Origin: an uncultured Erysipelotrichaceae bacterium
GTDB taxonomy: Bacteria > Bacillota_I > Bacilli_A > RF39 > UBA660
Assembly: GCA_902761685.1 (NCBI GenBank)
Contig: CACWLI010000005.1
Span: 39,009 to 103,008 of the forward strand
Direction: 5' to 3'
Length of the DNA: 64,000 nt
Program-made: the position numbers and the translations under genes
Shown: piece by piece, positions 25,729 to 35,452 of the stretch
Layout of the letters: every line of letters begins with the position of its first letter
How positions within the stretch are numbered: the first letter of the stretch is position 1
The notes under the pieces: model-generated
The model's input: the letters and a program-made list of their open reading frames with translations, nothing else
The model's database searches: none
What the model was told of the DNA's origin: nothing

Positions 25729-27204
25729 ATGAATTATGCGTCATTAAAATTTTTATTGTTTGTAGTGGCATTATTAATAATTTATTATGTATGCCCTAAA
25801 AAGTATAGATGGGTAACTTTGTTAATAGCAAGTTTAATTTTCTTTTATTTATTTAGTGGAGTGCTAATTATTTATTGTATACTTGCTTCACTTGTTGCTT
25901 ATTTTGCATCAAGATTACTCATTAAGAATGAAAAGAAAAAGAAATTAATATTTATAATTTCAATTTTAGTAATATTAGGATTTTTAGCAGTACTAAAATA
26001 TAATAATTTCTTTATCTCAATAATTAATGTATTTGGTTTATCTATAAAATACAAGAAGTTTTTAATTCCAATTGGTATATCATATTACACTTTGGAAATG
26101 ATTTCTTATATGACAGATATTTATAGAAAAAAATATGAGCCAGAAAAGAACTTTTTTAAATTATTATTATTCTTTACTTATTTTCCAAAGTTAGTTGAAG
26201 GGCCTATATCAAGATATGACAAGTTATCAACAACATTATTTAGTGAAAATAAATTTGATTATGATAATTTTAGAAAAGCTTTTGTGCTAATTGGATATGG
26301 TTTCTTTAAAAAACTTGTTATTGCTGATAGAGCAGGTATATTTGTTGATACATTTTTTAGTGAGGGATATACTGGTTTAATAACAGTAGTAGCAATTGTA
26401 TTATATACAATTCAAATATATGCTGATTTTTCTGGATGTATTGATATTGTAAGTGGAGTATCTGAGTTATTTGGAGTGAAGCTTGCTGAAAACTTTAGAA
26501 GACCATTCTTTTCAACATCAATTCAAGAATTTTGGAGAAGATGGCATATTACTCTTGGTGAGTGGTTAAAGGATTACATTTTTTATCCAATTTCATTATC
26601 TAAAATGAATATGAAATTAAATTTAAAAGTTAGAAAAATGAAATGGAAACATTTATCAAGATTTATTACAGTAGCTTTTCCATTATTCTTTGTTTGGTTT
26701 ACAAATGGACTTTGGCATGGAGCAAGTGGTAAGTTTGTATTATATGGTTTATACTATTATGTAATTATGATGCTTGGAGTGTTATTTAAACCATTACTTG
26801 ATAAATTAGTTAGTTTATTAAAAATAAATACTAAAGTATGGAGTTATAAATTCTTTCAAATTATTAGAACAATAATTATTGTATGCTTTGGTATGTTCTT
26901 ATTTAGATGTGATACATTACATGATTTTGCTAACTTAAGTACTAAAATGTTATCATTTGGAAAATTCCCATTATTTAGTTTAGGAATTAATAAATTTGAT
27001 TTTGTAATTTTAGCAATTTCAGTATTAATACTTATATGTATAGAAATTGCACAAGAATTAGGTGTTAATATTCGTGAAAAGCTTGAAGAACAAAATTTAG
27101 TATTTAGATGGATTGTATATTTAATTATTATATTTGGTGTAATAATATTTGGCATTTATGGTAGAGGATATTCTGCTAAGAGTTTCATTTATGGGGGATT
27201 CTAA
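25729..27204 (+). CDS. dltB: MBOAT D-alanyl transfer protein DltB
   Basis: 491 residues, polytopic MBOAT acyltransferase with about 11 TM segments. The family His is in TNGLWHGASGKF, and the EFWRRWHITLGEWLKDYIFYP-type block is present (HITLGEWLKDYIF). It moves D-alanine from DltC across the membrane. It overlaps dltD by one base. Confidence 0.95.
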   Translation: MNYASLKFLLFVVALLIIYYVCPKKYRWVTLLIASLIFFYLFSGVLIIYCILASLVAYFASRLLIKNEKKKKLIFIISILVILGFLAVLKYNNFFISIINVFGLSIKYKKFLIPIGISYYTLEMISYMTDIYRKKYEPEKNFFKLLLFFTYFPKLVEGPISRYDKLSTTLFSENKFDYDNFRKAFVLIGYGFFKKLVIADRAGIFVDTFFSEGYTGLITVVAIVLYTIQIYADFSGCIDIVSGVSELFGVKLAENFRRPFFSTSIQEFWRRWHITLGEWLKDYIFYPISLSKMNMKLNLKVRKMKWKHLSRFITVAFPLFFVWFTNGLWHGASGKFVLYGLYYYVIMMLGVLFKPLLDKLVSLLKINTKVWSYKFFQIIRTIIIVCFGMFLFRCDTLHDFANLSTKMLSFGKFPLFSLGINKFDFVILAISVLILICIEIAQELGVNIREKLEEQNLVFRWIVYLIIIFGVIIFGIYGRGYSAKSFIYGGF

Positions 27205-28289
27205 TGAAACAAACATATAAAAATATATTAAAATTTACTATATTTATGTTTATTGTTTTTGGATTAATAATTAAATTAGGTGAATTATTTACTCCAAAAT
27301 GGACTAATGGAGAAAACCAAGGACAAATATATACTATAAAGGGTTTCTATGAAATGCCAAAAAATAGTATTGATATATTATTTATGGGAGACTCTAGTAT
27401 ATATAAAAGTGTTTCTCCTATGCAAATATATGAAAATCTTGGAATAAAATCATATAATTATAGTGTATCTTCTGCTAGACTTTATATGATGTATTATCAA
27501 CTTCAAGATGTATTAAAATATCAAAAACCAAAAGTTTTATTTGTGGATACTTTAACTTTTTTCTATGATACTAAAGAGATAGAATCAGAAAGAAGAAAAT
27601 CTTTTGATTATTTAAAATTTAGTAGTATTAAAGAAAAAATGATACACGATGATGTTTTTGAATCAAGTTTTGATGATAAAGTATCATATTATTTTCCGCT
27701 ACTAAGATATCATTCTAGATGGAATGAAATTAGACCTAAAGATATTGCTGATTTAACAAAGAGCCATTATTCAATTAATAAAGGTTTTGTAATGACTTCA
27801 GGCGTTCAACCAAATACATCTGGATATGATTACATGATACCAAATAATAGAAAAGTAGAAATGCAAGATTATGTCAAAAAATATTTTTATCAAATTGTAG
27901 ATTTATGTAAAGAAGAAAACATTGACTTAGTTTTTCTTGGAATACCAGATAAAAGAGCATGGAATTATGAATCTTCGGTATTAATGAATGAATTAGCAAA
28001 AGAGACAAATACAAAATTCTTTGATTTAAATGATAAAGATAAATATCCTGTTGATTGGAATATTGATAGTGAAGATGGAGGTATGCATTTTAATATTTCT
28101 GGAGCTATTAAAATAACGGATTATGTATCAAAATATATAGATGATAATTATAATTTTTCTAATTGTAGAAAAGAAAAAGAATGTGAAAACTATGAAAAAG
28201 ATTTAAAAGTATATAACAAGAGAAAAAGGGATGCATTAAGACAATTAAATAGGAATATAGAAGAATATGATAAAACTATTACTAATTAA
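27204..28289 (+). CDS. dltD: DltD-like SGNH-type D-alanyl transfer protein
   Basis: 361 residues: an N-terminal TM helix (about 9-28) and an extracellular SGNH-like domain with the nucleophile block DILFMGDSSIYKS and a late Asp/His block EDGGMHFNISGA. DltD completes D-alanine transfer to LTA outside the membrane. The sequence is divergent from Bacillus DltD but operon position supports it. The C-terminus is a Lys/Glu-rich helix. It overlaps the next gene by 23 bases. Confidence 0.85.
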   Translation: MKQTYKNILKFTIFMFIVFGLIIKLGELFTPKWTNGENQGQIYTIKGFYEMPKNSIDILFMGDSSIYKSVSPMQIYENLGIKSYNYSVSSARLYMMYYQLQDVLKYQKPKVLFVDTLTFFYDTKEIESERRKSFDYLKFSSIKEKMIHDDVFESSFDDKVSYYFPLLRYHSRWNEIRPKDIADLTKSHYSINKGFVMTSGVQPNTSGYDYMIPNNRKVEMQDYVKKYFYQIVDLCKEENIDLVFLGIPDKRAWNYESSVLMNELAKETNTKFFDLNDKDKYPVDWNIDSEDGGMHFNISGAIKITDYVSKYIDDNYNFSNCRKEKECENYEKDLKVYNKRKRDALRQLNRNIEEYDKTITN

Positions 28290-28740
28290 TAATAAAAATA
28301 ATAAAGAAATTGAAGTGCCAATTTCTTTTATTAAAAACAAATATTCAAAAAATGAGTATTATTTAATCAAAAAAGGATTAAAAATGTTTTTTAATATTGA
28401 TAACTTTGAAGTTATATATAAAAATGGAAAACCATTTATAAAAGATGAAAAAGTATATATTAGTATTTCACATGATAAAGATTTAATATTATGTGCTTTT
28501 AGTGATAAATTAGTTGGAGCTGATATTCAATTTTATAATAATTTAGCTAATATTAACAAAGTTTTAAATATAGATGAAAAATTAGATTATAAAGATAGTA
28601 TAGATATTTTTTCTAAGAAAGAATCTATTGTTAAAATGTATGGTAAATCACTAAAGGATATAAATAATTATGATATAAATAATTATAGTTTTATCACATA
28701 TAAAACTAAGTATTATGTAATTAATTGTGTAAGTGAATAA
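28267..28740 (+). CDS. 4'-phosphopantetheinyl transferase (Sfp-type), dlt-linked
   Basis: 157 residues, short for the Sfp family. It has ISISHDKDLILCAFSD, VGADIQ (metal ligands) and SKKESIVKMYGKSL, which match the SxSH, (V/I)GxDxE-like and (W/F)xxKEAxxK motifs; the metal motif reads GADIQ with Gln in place of Glu. It converts apo-DltC to the holo form. The start ATG lies inside dltD (23-base overlap, +1 frame), so translation is coupled. An in-operon enzyme for one carrier is uncommon. Confidence 0.8.
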   Translation: MIKLLLINNKNNKEIEVPISFIKNKYSKNEYYLIKKGLKMFFNIDNFEVIYKNGKPFIKDEKVYISISHDKDLILCAFSDKLVGADIQFYNNLANINKVLNIDEKLDYKDSIDIFSKKESIVKMYGKSLKDINNYDINNYSFITYKTKYYVINCVSE

Positions 28741-28741
28741 T

Positions 28742-28770
28742 TTGATTTAAATGATAATATATATTAAAAT
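28742..28770 (+). promoter_or_regulatory. sigma-A-like promoter
   Basis: TTGATT, 17-base spacer, TAAAAT, 18 bases before the ATG at 28789, SD AGGAGGG. Confidence 0.6.
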
Positions 28771-28788
28771 TATATTAGGAGGGTATTT

Positions 28789-30327
28789 ATGAATTATAAA
28801 GTAAGTGTAATAGTACCAGTTTATAATGTAGAAAAGTATTTGGATGAAACTATTAATTCTGTTATTAATCAAAATATTGATTTTGAAAAAAATGTTGAAT
28901 TAATTCTTGTAAATGACGGAAGTAGTGATAATAGTGAAAAAATATGTTTAAAGTATAAAGAAAAATATCCAAATAATATAAAATATATATATAAAGAAAA
29001 TAGTGGTGTATCTGATACTAGAAATCTTGGATATAAAGAATCAAATGGTAAATACATTATGTTTTTAGATTCTGATGATTTAATAAATAATTCTTCTCTA
29101 AGATTAACAAGTAAATTTTTAGATAAACATAATGAAGTTGATTTTGTAATATCTAGAGTAAGATTTTTTGATGCGATGAATAAATGGCATTATTTAGATT
29201 TTAGATTTAAATCACATAAAAAAATAGTTGATATTAATTTTGATATTAAATATTGTCAATATCATAGTACTGGAATATTAATTAGAAGTGAAGCCTTAAA
29301 AAATGTTAAATTTGATAAAAATGTTAAATATGGTGAAGACATGAAATTTATGGCAGAACTATTATTTAATAATGGTAAATTTGGAATTGAAAAGAATTCT
29401 ATTCTTTATTATAGAAAAAGAAAAGAAGAAACATCAGCAGTTCAAACACAATTTAAAAATAAGAGTTATTATATAAATACTATGAGAGATTCTTTTAAAT
29501 ATATTTTAGATGAATCTAAAAAAAGATATGGTGAAATACCATTATATTTTAAGCATTTTATTATGAATAGTTTATGTGAAAGATTATTGCTTAAAGATCC
29601 AGAATATGATGTTAATAAAGTGTTAACAGATAAAGAATTTCAAGAATATATTAGCTGTTTTAAAAGTATGTTAGAAGAGTTTGATGATGAATTAATTTTA
29701 AATCAAGATAGATTAAGCATTAATCATAAGTATTATCTAATGAAACTTTTGCATGGTGAAAAATATAAGATTGAAAGAAGTTTAAATAATGATAAAGCTA
29801 AATTTAACGATATAGAATTTCCACTTAGAAGGAGTGATATTTGTAAAATAATTGATTTAAAAAAAGAAAAAAATAATATTATATTTAATATGTGTATTAA
29901 TGATTATGTTTTTGATGTAGATATAATGTGTAATGGAGAAAAGATTAATGCAAAACCATTAAATAAAGTTAATAAAGAAGATGCACCAGAATCATATTAT
30001 GATATAAATTTTAAAAAATTATTTAAAGATAAAATATATGAGGTTTCTTATGATATTAATAATTTTAAGAAATTAGAAATAAAATCTGGTAACAATAATG
30101 CTGTTATTTATGTTATGGATGAAGTAGTTAAACATAATGCTTTGCCTTATCTTTATAAAAAAATAGGTAAAAAGTTGATTGTGTTTAAAGAAAATGAGGT
30201 TATATCAAAGGATAAATTTGTAAGAATAAATACTTTATTATATAAGTTTATGAACGTCATTTATATAATAAAAAGAGATGGATTGGTAATGACAATAAAA
30301 AGAAGTAAAGGAGTATTAAATGGATAA
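28789..30327 (+). CDS. GT2 family glycosyltransferase, teichoic acid locus
   Basis: 512 residues. The first 230 form a GT2 domain (VSVIVPVYNVEKYLDETINS, LVNDGSSDNS, the DxD FLDSDD and the acceptor-side GEDMKFMAEL). The last 250 are an unassigned beta-rich region. Similar two-part enzymes glycosylate teichoic acid or transfer polyol phosphates. It overlaps the TagF-like gene by eight bases, so they likely work on the same polymer. Confidence 0.82.
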   Translation: MNYKVSVIVPVYNVEKYLDETINSVINQNIDFEKNVELILVNDGSSDNSEKICLKYKEKYPNNIKYIYKENSGVSDTRNLGYKESNGKYIMFLDSDDLINNSSLRLTSKFLDKHNEVDFVISRVRFFDAMNKWHYLDFRFKSHKKIVDINFDIKYCQYHSTGILIRSEALKNVKFDKNVKYGEDMKFMAELLFNNGKFGIEKNSILYYRKRKEETSAVQTQFKNKSYYINTMRDSFKYILDESKKRYGEIPLYFKHFIMNSLCERLLLKDPEYDVNKVLTDKEFQEYISCFKSMLEEFDDELILNQDRLSINHKYYLMKLLHGEKYKIERSLNNDKAKFNDIEFPLRRSDICKIIDLKKEKNNIIFNMCINDYVFDVDIMCNGEKINAKPLNKVNKEDAPESYYDINFKKLFKDKIYEVSYDINNFKKLEIKSGNNNAVIYVMDEVVKHNALPYLYKKIGKKLIVFKENEVISKDKFVRINTLLYKFMNVIYIIKRDGLVMTIKRSKGVLNG

Positions 30328-32749
30328 ATTGTTAATAATTAATTTAAATACAACTAATAAATTAGATTATAATTCTATTACTATTGATAGTAGAAAAGAT
30401 TTTGCTAAACTAAAAAAAATAAAAGAAAAATATGTAATTTTTTATAATAATAATTCTGAATATAGAAATGTAGATTTTGATAAGATTATATCTTTTATGA
30501 ATGATAATAATTTAATGCTATATGCATTAAATCCATGTTATTTAGCAAATAAAAAAGTTGAATATATTAATTTCAATGATAAGAGTGGATTTATAGAAGA
30601 AAAAGATGAAATATTTAATTTTAATTTAGATAGTTATATTATAAATTCTAAATTATTAAAGGATTTAGAACTAACTGATAACTTTGAAGAAGATATTTTA
30701 TTACATATACTTTCTAAAGCTAAAAGATATTTTCAATCAAAGGATGAACTTTTGATAAAAGAAACTAAAATAATTAAGGATGTTGCTAAATATCCAAATT
30801 ATAATAATAAAGAATGGTACTTAAGTTATATATCTAATACATTATTAAAGAATATTAAAAGAACAGATAGTCATTATGTTAAGAATATTATATATAATCT
30901 ATATTTACTACGTTTATTTACAAATTATCAACAAAGTACAATTTGTATTTTGAATGATAAAGAATATGAAGAGTTTATTAACATTTCAAAAGAATTATTA
31001 AATTATATTGATAATGATATTTTAGATTATACTAATTTTAATAAGAATGTTTTAATACATGAAAATATTTTAGATTATGTTTTAAGAATTAGAAATAATG
31101 ATTTAAAGTATGAAGTTAGTGGAAAATATTTGGTTAGTAATAGTATTAAATATTTAGATATTGAAAACACTAGAATTATTGTTAATACTATTAATTCTAA
31201 AAATAATAAACTTTATGTTGATTGTACAATAGATGGTATGATTCAAAAATACGATTCTATAGAAATAATAGTTGATGGTAATAAAAGAGATTATAAACAT
31301 ACAAATATTTATTCTGAATATAAAATATTTGGTAAAAACTATTATAAAGACGAGACTATTCAATTTGAGTTAGATTTAGATAATGATAAAAAAGTAATAT
31401 TTAAAACAAAGAGTGGAATTAGATTAAAACTAAGATTTTCTGGTATTCATAGTAAGTTAACAGAAAAATATAGTTTTAGTTATTGGAATGTTAATAAAAA
31501 GTTTATAAGATATAGAAATAATATTTTAACAATTAATAATAGAAATTTCTTTACAACATTTATTAATGAGCTTAAATATTGGACTAATATAATTAAAAGA
31601 GATGGACTAAGTAAATCAAAACATGCTATTGTACTTAGAACTCTTTATTATTTAACTCTTCCAAAATATAAAAATAGAGATATATGGATTACTTATGACA
31701 AAATATTTAAGTCTGGAGATTGTGGTGAATATTTATATAGATATGCTGTTAAAAAGCATGAAATATATTATATTTTATCTAAAAAAGCAAAATTTTATAA
31801 TAAATTAAAAGAAGAAACAGGAAATGTTTTACCATATGGTGAAAGAAAAACTAAATTAATTGTATTGCATTCTAAAAAAATATTTGCATCTGATTCAGTA
31901 ACTGCATATTTTTGTGGATTTAGTGGAGATTTAGCAACTTATTGTAAGGGATTATTCAATTATGAAGTAAATTGTATTCAACATGGGCTTACTATGCAAG
32001 ATATTGCTTTTAGACAAAATAGATTATTTGATAATATTCAAAAATATTTTATTGCATCTAAGTATGAAAGAGAAAACTTATTAAAGAGTGAATATGGTTA
32101 TACAAATGATCAAATAATAGATAGTGGTATTCCTAGATTTGATGGACTACATGATAAGAGTGAAAAAATGATATTACTTGCTCCAACTTGGAGAGTTAAT
32201 GTTGCTAGTAATATATCAAATGATAGAGTAAGAGCAAGAAATAGTAGTTTTAAAGATACTAATTATTTTAAAGTATTTAATGGATTTATTAACAATAAAA
32301 AGTTATTAAAATTATTAAAAGAAAAAGGATATAAAATTGTATTTTTAATACATCCAACTTTAGTATCTAATAAAGATGATTATGATTCAAATGAATATGT
32401 AGATATTATATCTTCAGCAGATGTTAACTATGAAGATATGTTAACTAGTGCTAAGATTATGATAACAGATTATTCAGGAGTTCAATATGATTTTGCTTAT
32501 ATGAAAAAACCAATTATTTATTATCATACACCATTATTACCACCATCTTATAATGATGGAGTAATGAATTATAAAACAATGGGATTTGGTAACATAGTTT
32601 CAAATGAAGATGAATTAGTAAGTGAAATAGAAAAACTTCTTGATAATGATGGAAAGATAGATAAAAAATTTGAAAAAAGAATTGATTCATTTTTCTTATT
32701 TAATGATTTTAAGAGTAGCGAAAGAATATATAATGAAAGTATTAAATAA
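30320..32749 (+). CDS. tagF: TagF-like CDP-glycerol glycerophosphotransferase, large
   Basis: 809 residues. The C-terminal 380 carry the glycerophosphotransferase domain: CIQHGLTMQDIAF (catalytic His), LLAPTWR, IHPT and ITDYSGVQYDF. The N-terminal 430 residues are Asn/Lys-rich and unassigned, probably membrane-surface or acceptor binding. The family extends poly(glycerol or ribitol phosphate) on the cytoplasmic face. It is one of three such enzymes in the block (with 33888 and 37376). Confidence 0.85.
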   Translation: MDKLLIINLNTTNKLDYNSITIDSRKDFAKLKKIKEKYVIFYNNNSEYRNVDFDKIISFMNDNNLMLYALNPCYLANKKVEYINFNDKSGFIEEKDEIFNFNLDSYIINSKLLKDLELTDNFEEDILLHILSKAKRYFQSKDELLIKETKIIKDVAKYPNYNNKEWYLSYISNTLLKNIKRTDSHYVKNIIYNLYLLRLFTNYQQSTICILNDKEYEEFINISKELLNYIDNDILDYTNFNKNVLIHENILDYVLRIRNNDLKYEVSGKYLVSNSIKYLDIENTRIIVNTINSKNNKLYVDCTIDGMIQKYDSIEIIVDGNKRDYKHTNIYSEYKIFGKNYYKDETIQFELDLDNDKKVIFKTKSGIRLKLRFSGIHSKLTEKYSFSYWNVNKKFIRYRNNILTINNRNFFTTFINELKYWTNIIKRDGLSKSKHAIVLRTLYYLTLPKYKNRDIWITYDKIFKSGDCGEYLYRYAVKKHEIYYILSKKAKFYNKLKEETGNVLPYGERKTKLIVLHSKKIFASDSVTAYFCGFSGDLATYCKGLFNYEVNCIQHGLTMQDIAFRQNRLFDNIQKYFIASKYERENLLKSEYGYTNDQIIDSGIPRFDGLHDKSEKMILLAPTWRVNVASNISNDRVRARNSSFKDTNYFKVFNGFINNKKLLKLLKEKGYKIVFLIHPTLVSNKDDYDSNEYVDIISSADVNYEDMLTSAKIMITDYSGVQYDFAYMKKPIIYYHTPLLPPSYNDGVMNYKTMGFGNIVSNEDELVSEIEKLLDNDGKIDKKFEKRIDSFFLFNDFKSSERIYNESIK

Positions 32750-32752
32750 GAG

Positions 32753-32768
32753 TATACTTATAAGTATA
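32753..32768. other. perfect 16-bp palindrome
   Basis: TATACTTATAAGTATA, just after the tagF stop and upstream of the EF-Tu-domain gene. No loop and no T run, so an operator or a weak hairpin is possible. Confidence 0.4.
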
Positions 32769-32827
32769 TTATTGATACAATTATAAATGAAGATAAAATC
32801 TAAAAAAAGAATGAGAGGTATGTAAAG

Positions 32828-33814
32828 ATGATATGTCCAAATTGTGGTAATCAAGTTAATGAAAGTGAAAAATTTTGTTCTTCTTGCGGTACAAGTATGA
32901 ATCAAAGTGTTATTCAACAAGTTCCAGTTGTGAATCAGGATCTAAATGGAGAAAGCACTGTAAATCAAGGAAGTACTGATGTAAATAAACATTCAAATAA
33001 TCAAGATAATAAAAAGATAATAATAATTGCTGCTATATCAGTAGTAGTGTTAACAACTATTTTAGTATTTATTATAAGTAAATTCTTTAATAAGTGTGAG
33101 TGTGAAGAGAGCGTTGTAAATAATAATGTTCCTGTTAATAATGATACAACTTCTAATACAGAGCCTAATAATGATATACAAAATAATACAGGTACAGGAG
33201 ATACTACTGGAACTGTAGATCCTAACACTAATTTAACTTATGATAAAGATGGTGCATTTTTAATGCCTGTTGAAGATGTGTTTACAATAACAGGACGTGG
33301 AACTGTAGTAACTGGTAGAATTGAAAGAGGAACAATTAAAATAAATGAAGAAGTTCAAATAATTGGATTAGATCATGAAATTAAAACTACTGTAGTAACA
33401 GGAATTGAATCATTTAGAGAGCAAAAAGATTCTGCTCAAGCAGGTGATAATGTTGGATTACTACTAAGAGGAATTAGTAGAGAAGAAGTTGAAAGAGGAT
33501 TAGTATTAGCAAAACCAAATTCAATTAAAGCTTCTAAGAAATTTGAGGGAACCTTTGATATATATAGTAAAGAGGAAGGTGGAAGACACACTCCATTCTT
33601 TACTAATTATCAACCACAGTTTTATTTTAGAACTGCTGATATTGCAGGAAAGATAACTTTACCATCAGGTGTAGAAATGGTAATGCCTGGTGATAAGAAT
33701 GTAAAATTTACAGTAAGTTTAGAAAAAAATGTTGCACTTGAAGTAGGAATGAAAATAACTATCCGAGAGGGTGGAAGGACAATTGGAGAAGGAAAAGTAA
33801 CAAAAGTTTATTAA
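32828..33814 (+). CDS. zinc-ribbon, TM, EF-Tu domain 2-3 fusion protein
   Basis: 328 residues. An N-terminal zinc ribbon (C3, C6, C17, C20) is followed by a short linker, one TM helix (about 64-85), an Asn/Thr-rich linker (about 95-135) and, from about 143 to the end, a clear match to EF-Tu domains 2 and 3 ([57 protein letters not shown]). The GTPase domain is absent. Ribbon in the cytosol and EF-Tu barrels outside is the simplest topology. Translation elongation is impossible without domain 1. An adhesin- or moonlighting-type role at the surface is inference. It stands alone in the teichoic acid block, with a terminator behind it. Confidence 0.9.
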   Translation: MICPNCGNQVNESEKFCSSCGTSMNQSVIQQVPVVNQDLNGESTVNQGSTDVNKHSNNQDNKKIIIIAAISVVVLTTILVFIISKFFNKCECEESVVNNNVPVNNDTTSNTEPNNDIQNNTGTGDTTGTVDPNTNLTYDKDGAFLMPVEDVFTITGRGTVVTGRIERGTIKINEEVQIIGLDHEIKTTVVTGIESFREQKDSAQAGDNVGLLLRGISREEVERGLVLAKPNSIKASKKFEGTFDIYSKEEGGRHTPFFTNYQPQFYFRTADIAGKITLPSGVEMVMPGDKNVKFTVSLEKNVALEVGMKITIREGGRTIGEGKVTKVY

Positions 33815-33837
33815 AGATGTTTAAAAAACATCTTTTA
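33813..33837 (+). terminator. intrinsic terminator
   Basis: AAAGATGTTT stem, AAA loop, AAACATCTTT, then a short T-rich tail. Confidence 0.75.
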
Positions 33838-33862
33838 ATTTTGAAATAATAATTATACATGT

Positions 33863-33868
33863 TATAAT
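33863..33868 (+). promoter_or_regulatory. -10 promoter element
   Basis: TATAAT 19 bases before the ATG at 33888; it makes the in-frame ATG at 33873 an unlikely start. Confidence 0.5.
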
Positions 33869-33887
33869 TGTTATGAGAGATGATAGT

Positions 33888-35411
33888 ATGAAAATAATTA
33901 ACATTTATTGGCAAAGAGCTAATTTACATTTAGTATTAGATGAAAAAATTAATGGTGAAGTAAAATTAGTTAGTAAAAATAGTAAGATTAAATTAGACTA
34001 TAATGATAAAGAAGTATTTTTTAATATAGCTAATACTCCTGAGGGACAAGCATTGAATGCTTCAGAGTATAATTTAGAAATAAATAATAAATATATAGAA
34101 ATAGATGATAGTTTACTAAATGATTTAATGGATAAATCAAGAAATTTTTATTTTGAAAGAAATACTGAAGTATGCCTTGTTGATTTTAATATTGATGAAA
34201 ATAGAAAGTTTATTTTAAATATTAATTATTATAAAAAGAATTATAAACATTATAAAGAAAGTTTTAAGAATAAGTTTATAAGAATTATAAAAAAAACTTT
34301 TAAGCCAGTTGCTGTATTATTAATGAATATAACTTATCATATTGTAAGATTATTTAAATTTGGAAAAAATAATGTATTATTTTTAACAGAGAATAGTGAT
34401 AGACTTGATGGGAATTTAAAAATATTATATGAAAAATATATTAATTTAAAAGAATATAAAGTTAAATACTATTCTAAAGATGTATTTCATATACATGGCG
34501 CTATGTCTAAAATAATACATTTTATAAAAGTAACTAACATGGTTGCTTTAAGTGATATTATTATTGTAGATAATTATGTTCCAACTTTAACATTAATTAA
34601 TTTTTCAAAAAGTACAAGATACGTTCAATTATGGCATGCTGGTATTGGATTTAAATCAGTTGGTTTTGCTAGATTTGGATTAGATGGTTCCCCAAATCCA
34701 TTTAAGTCATCTCATAGGAGATATACTGATGCTATTGTGGATCAAGAAAATCTTATTGATATTTATAAAGAGGTATATGGTGTTAGTAAAAATATATTTA
34801 AAAGTTATGGAATGCCAAGATTAGAAGGATATTTAAATAAAGAAAAAATTGATGAAACAATCAAGAAGATTTATAGTGAACATAGTGAACTAAGAAATAA
34901 AAAAATAATATTGTTTTCACCAACATATAGAGGAAATGGAAGTAAAGATGCATATTATGATTATTCTTTAATTAATCTAGATGAAATATATAATTATGCC
35001 AAGAAAAATGATTTTATTTTTGTAATAAAGATGCATCCTTTTATTAAAAAGAAAATAGAAATTAAGAAAGATTATAGTGATAGAATAATAGATTTATCAA
35101 AAATGGATATTAATGATTTAATATATATATCAGATATTATGATTACTGACTATTCTTCTTGTGCATATGAGTATTCTTTATTTGATAGACCTTTAGTTTT
35201 TTATAGATTTGATAAATCGTTTTATGAATTTACTAGACCAATGCATACAGTTGATGAATTTACTTCTAAGCAATATGAAGTCCTTGATTTTAAAGAATTA
35301 ATGAATGTATTAAATAAATTAAAAGATATTAAAATTGAAGATAGATTTAAAAATATTAAAAATAAACAAGACTCTAATAGTTGCGAAAAAATTATAAAAT
35401 TGTTAAAATAA
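33888..35411 (+). CDS. CDP-glycerol glycerophosphotransferase family protein
   Basis: About 507 residues. An N-terminal part of about 130 residues is unassigned; the C-terminal domain has VQLWHAGIGFKSVG (catalytic His), FSPTYRG, KMHPF and MITDYSSCAYEY, the TagB/TagF set. It adds polyol-phosphate units during wall teichoic acid assembly. SD GAGAGATG is weak but ATG 33888 is the only start consistent with the -10. Priming versus elongation cannot be told from sequence. Confidence 0.85.
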   Translation: MKIINIYWQRANLHLVLDEKINGEVKLVSKNSKIKLDYNDKEVFFNIANTPEGQALNASEYNLEINNKYIEIDDSLLNDLMDKSRNFYFERNTEVCLVDFNIDENRKFILNINYYKKNYKHYKESFKNKFIRIIKKTFKPVAVLLMNITYHIVRLFKFGKNNVLFLTENSDRLDGNLKILYEKYINLKEYKVKYYSKDVFHIHGAMSKIIHFIKVTNMVALSDIIIVDNYVPTLTLINFSKSTRYVQLWHAGIGFKSVGFARFGLDGSPNPFKSSHRRYTDAIVDQENLIDIYKEVYGVSKNIFKSYGMPRLEGYLNKEKIDETIKKIYSEHSELRNKKIILFSPTYRGNGSKDAYYDYSLINLDEIYNYAKKNDFIFVIKMHPFIKKKIEIKKDYSDRIIDLSKMDINDLIYISDIMITDYSSCAYEYSLFDRPLVFYRFDKSFYEFTRPMHTVDEFTSKQYEVLDFKELMNVLNKLKDIKIEDRFKNIKNKQDSNSCEKIIKLLK

Positions 35412-35452
35412 AGTTAGATTAAACGCTATTTTTTATATATAGGAGGTTTTTT

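Noticed and set aside
33813..33837. Inverted repeat near the EF-Tu fusion as an attachment site
   Set aside because: It is a normal terminator with a T-rich tail; no integrase or tRNA is nearby.
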